From JBBQER01 sp052148155 (GTDB lineage: Bacteria; Actinomycetota; Acidimicrobiia; IMCC26256; PALSA-610), in the NCBI GenBank assembly GCA_052148155.1, contig JBKQIY010000134.1, positions 1-55,906 of the forward strand: a DNA stretch of 55,906 nt, written 5' to 3'. Shown here piece after piece: positions 52,116 to 55,906 of the stretch. The notes below the pieces were generated by a model. It did not search any database. It was not told where the DNA came from and worked only from the letters and a program-made list of their open reading frames with translations. A program made the position numbers and the translations under genes. Position 1 is the first letter of the stretch, and each line of letters starts with the position of its first letter.

Positions 52116-52702
52116 ACGTCGATCAGCCCCGACGCGTGTCGTCACAGCTCTCTCGCGCCGAGCGTGTACGCCAGACCAGCGCACCCGTCCGCGACGTCGA
52201 CCGGCGACAGATCGACGTGAAACCGTTGACGACTGCCGCCACGACGGATCGCGACTCGGGTGCGCCTCAGCCGTCGTCGCGCTGACACGCCGTTGCGGCA
52301 TGATCGCGGCGCGTTCAGCCGCGCTCACCTCGGACGCGCACGGTCTCGCTGCGGGTCGGGCGCGACCGAGCCGTGGTCGCGTTCATGTCGGGTCACCTGC
52401 GGGAGATGCCCACTTCCCGCGGACGTCGCCAGGTGGTCGGTGTCGAAGCGCGCGTCGCAGTTCTCGGCCGGCCGGAACCGGCGAAGCCTGCCCCGCCCGC
52501 CGATCCTCGACAGTGTCTTGGCGGCTGCGCAGGCTGCGTGCTGGTCGTCCGACACCCGCGGCCGGTGCCCGACGATCACCTGATCGTGGCGGGCCAGACC
52601 GCGACAGCCGTTGCGGACTGAGCGTGCGAACCCACGATGTTCCTTGTGTTTTCGACGGCGATCGGCCACCCTTGTGTGTCGCGACCCGTGGGGGGGTGAC
52701 CG
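52116..52702. other. gene-poor stretch with a weak small frame
   Basis: A plus frame at 52373-52621 (82 codons; AVLGRPEPAKPAPPADPRQC, then LGGCAGCVLVVRHPRP) has coding-like G/C third positions and a CxxC, but no domain or good ribosome site. Nothing else is recognised. Confidence 0.3.
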
Positions 52703-55465
52703 ATGCGTTTGGGCGGTGGGAGCTCTGGACGCGCGCGCCCCGGTTCCCGGGTGTGGGGCCCTCGACGCGTCGTCCGGCGGCGAGACGGGACCTGGCGCGG
52801 CGACGGCCGTCGCTGGGCATGTTGCGCGCTGATGGTGCTGGTTTCGCTGGTGGCCGGCTATTCGTCGGTCACAGTCCCGGTTCGTGCCCGGCCGGCGCTG
52901 CCGCTGTCGGTGCGGTTAACCGCGTCGGTTTCTACATCGCCGGCGACGGTGCCGTTCGGCAACGGGTCGCCGTATCCCGGGCCTTTGCCGGTCTCGATCC
53001 CGGCGGGCGGCGGCACGATCCAAGCTGCGAACTTCAACAGCGGCCCAGCCGAGCAGGCATTCCATGCGTGCACGCCAGGCGATCGAGGCAATGCCGACTA
53101 CCGATCCGATCCGCACGACATCGACATGTATCGGACGTCCGTCGGCAACGTCTACATCCAGGCGTCCTCGCAGTACACGTCGAACGATCCTCTCCACAAC
53201 TGCCCGAACCCGTCGTCGTTTTTCGCCGACTACGTGAAGTACTCGTTCACGGTCACCTCCACCGGCTGGTACGAGTTGACCGCCGCGGGCCGCCACGGCC
53301 AGTTCTCGACGCTGGTCGACGATGTCAACAAAGGCCTGTCGCCGATCGGCGGCGCCTCGTGGTCGAATCTGCTCCTCGCACCGGCCGTCTACCTGGCCGC
53401 CGGCGTCACCCACGTCCTCACGATCGAGTTGCTCACCTTCGACGTCGACCTCAGCGTCATCTACTTAGAACCCACCGCGATGACGTTTCCGTTACCGCGG
53501 GTCGTGTCCGCTCCGTTGACCAAAAACGAGGTCGTCGTCGCCGATGCCGTCGCGACCGACGCACCGTTTGGCGCAGTTCCGAACAACACCCATGTCGACA
53601 ACCGGGCAGCGATCCAGGCCGCGCTCGACGTCGTCCGATTCGAAGGTGGCGGCACCGTGTTTCTTCCCGGCGGGGTGTACACCGTGAAAGGTCCGCTTAC
53701 CGTGCCGGCCAACGTGACACTGCGCGGCGATTGGAGCGCCACAACATCTGCCAACGGCCAGACGATCCTCGCGGCCGACGTGCCTGGCGGCTCTTTCGGG
53801 AAACCGTTCATCTCGCTGCTCGGTACCAATGCTGGGCTCAGTCACCTGAGCATCTGGTATCCGAATCAGAGTTTCGAACGTCCGAGACGGTATCCGCCGA
53901 CCATTCGATCCTTCGCGGCGTCGGTGGCCGTCAGTGACGTGACCTTGTTTGACTCCGACGAGGGCGTCTTCTACCGCGAGGGCAGCTCGTCGGACATTTC
54001 CACGCTGAAAGCGACGTGCTTCACCACCTGCATCGTCGACGGGAACGACGCCGAATTCTCGTTCATCACGAACGTCACGATCTCGAACCAAATTTGGGCT
54101 TCTGCTCCAGCGGCCGTGAACAACAAACCGACTCGTCCTGACGACCTGAGGTTGCTCCACGACTGGACCGCGACACATCTGACGGCCATTCGGCTGTTCC
54201 GAAACGACAACCTCACGATGTACGGCGTGACAGTCGCCGACGCGCTGCACGGCATTGTCGCAAACCGCGACGTCTGCACCCCGGCGTGCGTCACCTACGG
54301 GTCGTTCTCCAAGATTTCGGCGAACGTCGATCAAGGTTCGAGCGCGAAGGTGGCGCCGGGTACCGATCACATCATGGACACCGACCTCGTCGTACCGGCC
54401 CGGAAGATCGCATATCAGTTCGCGCCATCGCGGCTGCCGGCCCGCACGTCGGCGTCCGATTTCTACAACGTCAGGTCAGCACCATTTTTCGCGCATGCCG
54501 ATGGGCTCACCGACGACACCGGGCCAATCCAAAACGCGCTCGACACCGCCGCGAGTCACGGTGGTGGCACCGTCTACCTGCCGGCCGGTACGTATCTCGT
54601 CAGTACGCATCTTTTGGTGCCGTCCGGGGTGGAGCTTCGTGGCTCCTACAGCGCCCGCCACACTGCCGAATCGGTCGACGGCACGACGTTGCTCGCAGTC
54701 GAGGGTCAGGGAACCTTGACACCGAACACCGACACGGCGTTCATTTCGCTGGCCGCGCACGCCGGGATACATGGGATCACGATCCGCTATCCGAACCAGG
54801 GTTTCGGTTCGGCTGCCTATCCCGTCACGACGTTTCCTTACACCGTGCGATCAATGGGTGCAGGGACATGGATGCTGGATGTCAACGTGCTCAACGGCTA
54901 CCAGATCGCTGACTTCGCGACGTACCGGTCCGACGGCTTCGTCGTCAACAATCTCTGGGCGACCGCGTTCTTGAGCGGCGTGAACGCGGGTGGCAATTCT
55001 CAGCACGGATGGCTCCAACGGGTCGTCATCTCCTATGGCGACCTCTATCAGAGCCGCTACAGCAACTCGCCCCACTCGTACGGGCTCGATGCCATCCGGA
55101 GTTACACATCGAGTCATGTGGTCGCCTACTACGTCGGGAACGTCAACCGGCTCGAATCGATCGGAGCTGACTCGTTCAACGCGCAGCACAACCTTGTCGC
55201 GTACCGAACTTCGGGCTCGGCTCCGGGTCTGACCAACTCGACGTTCTTCGCGTCGAGTAGCGACTCGGCCAGCCTCAGCGGATTCGTGCTTAGCGACGGA
55301 ACCAACATCGCGTTTTTGGGTCTGCTCGCCGTGTCGCCCTACGACCACCACGACCTGTTCACCGTGCCGGCCTTCAAGGGTGTCGCGACCATCTACGACG
55401 CGACCCTCAACCTCGGTGGCCTAGTCCGCCAAGGCGGAACCCTCAAGATGTTCGCCGAATCGTGA
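52703..55465 (+). CDS. large secreted protein with two pectate-lyase-like beta-helix domains
   Basis: 920 residues. A long basic N-region precedes a signal helix (about 40-58, CCALMVLVSLVAGYSSV); ATG 52832 would give a shorter start. Residues about 95-255 form a lectin- or CBM-like domain (DYVKYSFTVTSTGWYELTAA). Two right-handed beta-helix domains follow, each opening with the Pectate_lyase_3 signature: DNRAAIQAALDVVRFEGGGT, VFLPGGVYTV (from about 300) and DDTGPIQNALDTAASHGGGT, VYLPAGTYLV (from about 608). After each comes V-LRG-[DS][WY]SA and IRYPNQ/IWYPNQ, so the protein arose by internal duplication. Probably a polysaccharide-active or phage-tailspike-like surface protein; catalytic residues cannot be assigned. 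Confidence 0.85.
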   Translation: MRLGGGSSGRARPGSRVWGPRRVVRRRDGTWRGDGRRWACCALMVLVSLVAGYSSVTVPVRARPALPLSVRLTASVSTSPATVPFGNGSPYPGPLPVSIPAGGGTIQAANFNSGPAEQAFHACTPGDRGNADYRSDPHDIDMYRTSVGNVYIQASSQYTSNDPLHNCPNPSSFFADYVKYSFTVTSTGWYELTAAGRHGQFSTLVDDVNKGLSPIGGASWSNLLLAPAVYLAAGVTHVLTIELLTFDVDLSVIYLEPTAMTFPLPRVVSAPLTKNEVVVADAVATDAPFGAVPNNTHVDNRAAIQAALDVVRFEGGGTVFLPGGVYTVKGPLTVPANVTLRGDWSATTSANGQTILAADVPGGSFGKPFISLLGTNAGLSHLSIWYPNQSFERPRRYPPTIRSFAASVAVSDVTLFDSDEGVFYREGSSSDISTLKATCFTTCIVDGNDAEFSFITNVTISNQIWASAPAAVNNKPTRPDDLRLLHDWTATHLTAIRLFRNDNLTMYGVTVADALHGIVANRDVCTPACVTYGSFSKISANVDQGSSAKVAPGTDHIMDTDLVVPARKIAYQFAPSRLPARTSASDFYNVRSAPFFAHADGLTDDTGPIQNALDTAASHGGGTVYLPAGTYLVSTHLLVPSGVELRGSYSARHTAESVDGTTLLAVEGQGTLTPNTDTAFISLAAHAGIHGITIRYPNQGFGSAAYPVTTFPYTVRSMGAGTWMLDVNVLNGYQIADFATYRSDGFVVNNLWATAFLSGVNAGGNSQHGWLQRVVISYGDLYQSRYSNSPHSYGLDAIRSYTSSHVVAYYVGNVNRLESIGADSFNAQHNLVAYRTSGSAPGLTNSTFFASSSDSASLSGFVLSDGTNIAFLGLLAVSPYDHHDLFTVPAFKGVATIYDATLNLGGLVRQGGTLKMFAES

Positions 55466-55693
55466 TCTGAGTACGCCGTGGGAAGAACCCGTGCCAGCTG
55501 AGGTTCCGATGCCGTCCGGCCTGGGTCGCTGTCAGCCCAGTGCAGTCCCGAGCCTCGTTCCATCTCGGTCGGCCCGACCGAAGAGCGATCCCTGTCGTTT
55601 GTGGCACGCACGCATGTCGGTCGTGGTCTTGTCGGCGCGTTGTGTGGTGGGTCAACGGGTCGCGGTCAGACCGGCTGGCCGATATCGGCTCGA

Positions 55694-55906
55694 TTATCTC
55701 GACCGACTGTGAGGACCGGTTCGGGGATCCCGGCCGTGACCGCGTCGCCATCCGAACGCGACGAACGCGACGAACACGGCGCTGATCGTGAGCGCCGGAT
55801 ACGCGAAGTTGTCCAACTACAACGCTGACAGCCAGGTGGGAATCATCGCTCCGCCCGAGATGATTGTCAGGCCCGCCTGCGCACGCATCACTGGGACGCT
55901 ACGACG
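55694..55906 (-). pseudogene. C-terminal part of a membrane protein with an in-frame amber codon
   Basis: Reading leftward from the window end, one frame gives RAQAGLTIISGGAMIPTWLS, then A-L, a TAG at 55817-55819, and then in the same frame LDNFAYPALTISAVFVAFVA, F-G-W-R-R-G and on to TAA at 55694. The hydrophobic residues on both sides of the TAG look like one membrane protein. The gene body is outside the window, so this is tentative. Confidence 0.3.

Overview
The window comes from a high-GC, Gram-positive-type actinobacterial chromosome. The signs are frequent GTG starts, apparently leaderless promoters, an actinobacterial LexA box, ANTAR proteins, a YlbL-type Lon/PDZ protease, a class III nucleotidyl cyclase and a SCO6880-type conjugation module. 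The enrichment in metal amidohydrolases, cyclase-family proteins and SnoaL-like proteins recalls uncultured soil or aquatic Actinomycetota such as Acidimicrobiia, but the sequence alone does not fix the class.

Layout. (1) 1-8.9 kb is catabolic block A: class II aldolase (partial), amidohydrolase, cyclase-family hydrolase, Baeyer-Villiger monooxygenase, Rieske oxygenase alpha subunit, SnoaL-like protein, aldehyde dehydrogenase and a second amidohydrolase. (2) 9.0-13.5 kb is a low-density accessory stretch. It holds a VapBC-type toxin-antitoxin pair whose toxin is frameshifted, two secreted paralogs in inverted orientation with near-identical terminators, a Mop/TOBE protein, remnants of an aldehyde dehydrogenase and a TetR regulator, and two ANTAR-like miniproteins. 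(3) 13.7-18.2 kb carries a PhyH-type dioxygenase, a sulfotransferase coupled to a HiPIP-like iron-sulfur protein, and a secreted coiled-coil protein with a degenerate M23 domain. (4) 18.6-31.7 kb is catabolic block B: two SDRs, TetR, cyclase-family hydrolase, SnoaL-like protein, two D-aminoacylase-like amidohydrolases around an amidohydrolase-2 protein, ALDH, a TPR/SEC-C protein and an alpha/beta hydrolase. (5) 31.8-38.6 kb has an Rv1264-like cyclase, an MscS channel, a secreted Tyr-Pro-Thr-repeat/FN3 protein and a Tat-exported Dyp peroxidase. (6) 38.7-48.6 kb is a conjugation module: prim-pol, a protein resembling the tail of relaxase helicases, a LexA-box-controlled small zinc-ribbon protein, and an overlapping operon for coupling protein, ATPase, SCO6880 protein, VirB6/TrbL-like protein, VirB8-like protein and pilin, with a divergent transglycosylase. 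(7) 48.9-55.9 kb has YlbL, an NRAMP-type transporter, a large secreted double beta-helix protein and the edge of a possible membrane-protein gene.

How they may work together (inference). Blocks A and B repeat the same enzyme classes: cyclase-family hydrolase, SnoaL, amidohydrolase-2 and ALDH. In block A these sit with ring-hydroxylating and Baeyer-Villiger oxygenases. This is what a pathway that hydroxylates a cyclic substrate, inserts oxygen, opens the ring hydrolytically and oxidises the resulting aldehydes would need. The substrate cannot be read from the sequence. The conjugation module has no recognisable complete relaxase, integrase or attachment site in the window, so it is either a decayed integrative element or one whose other parts lie elsewhere.
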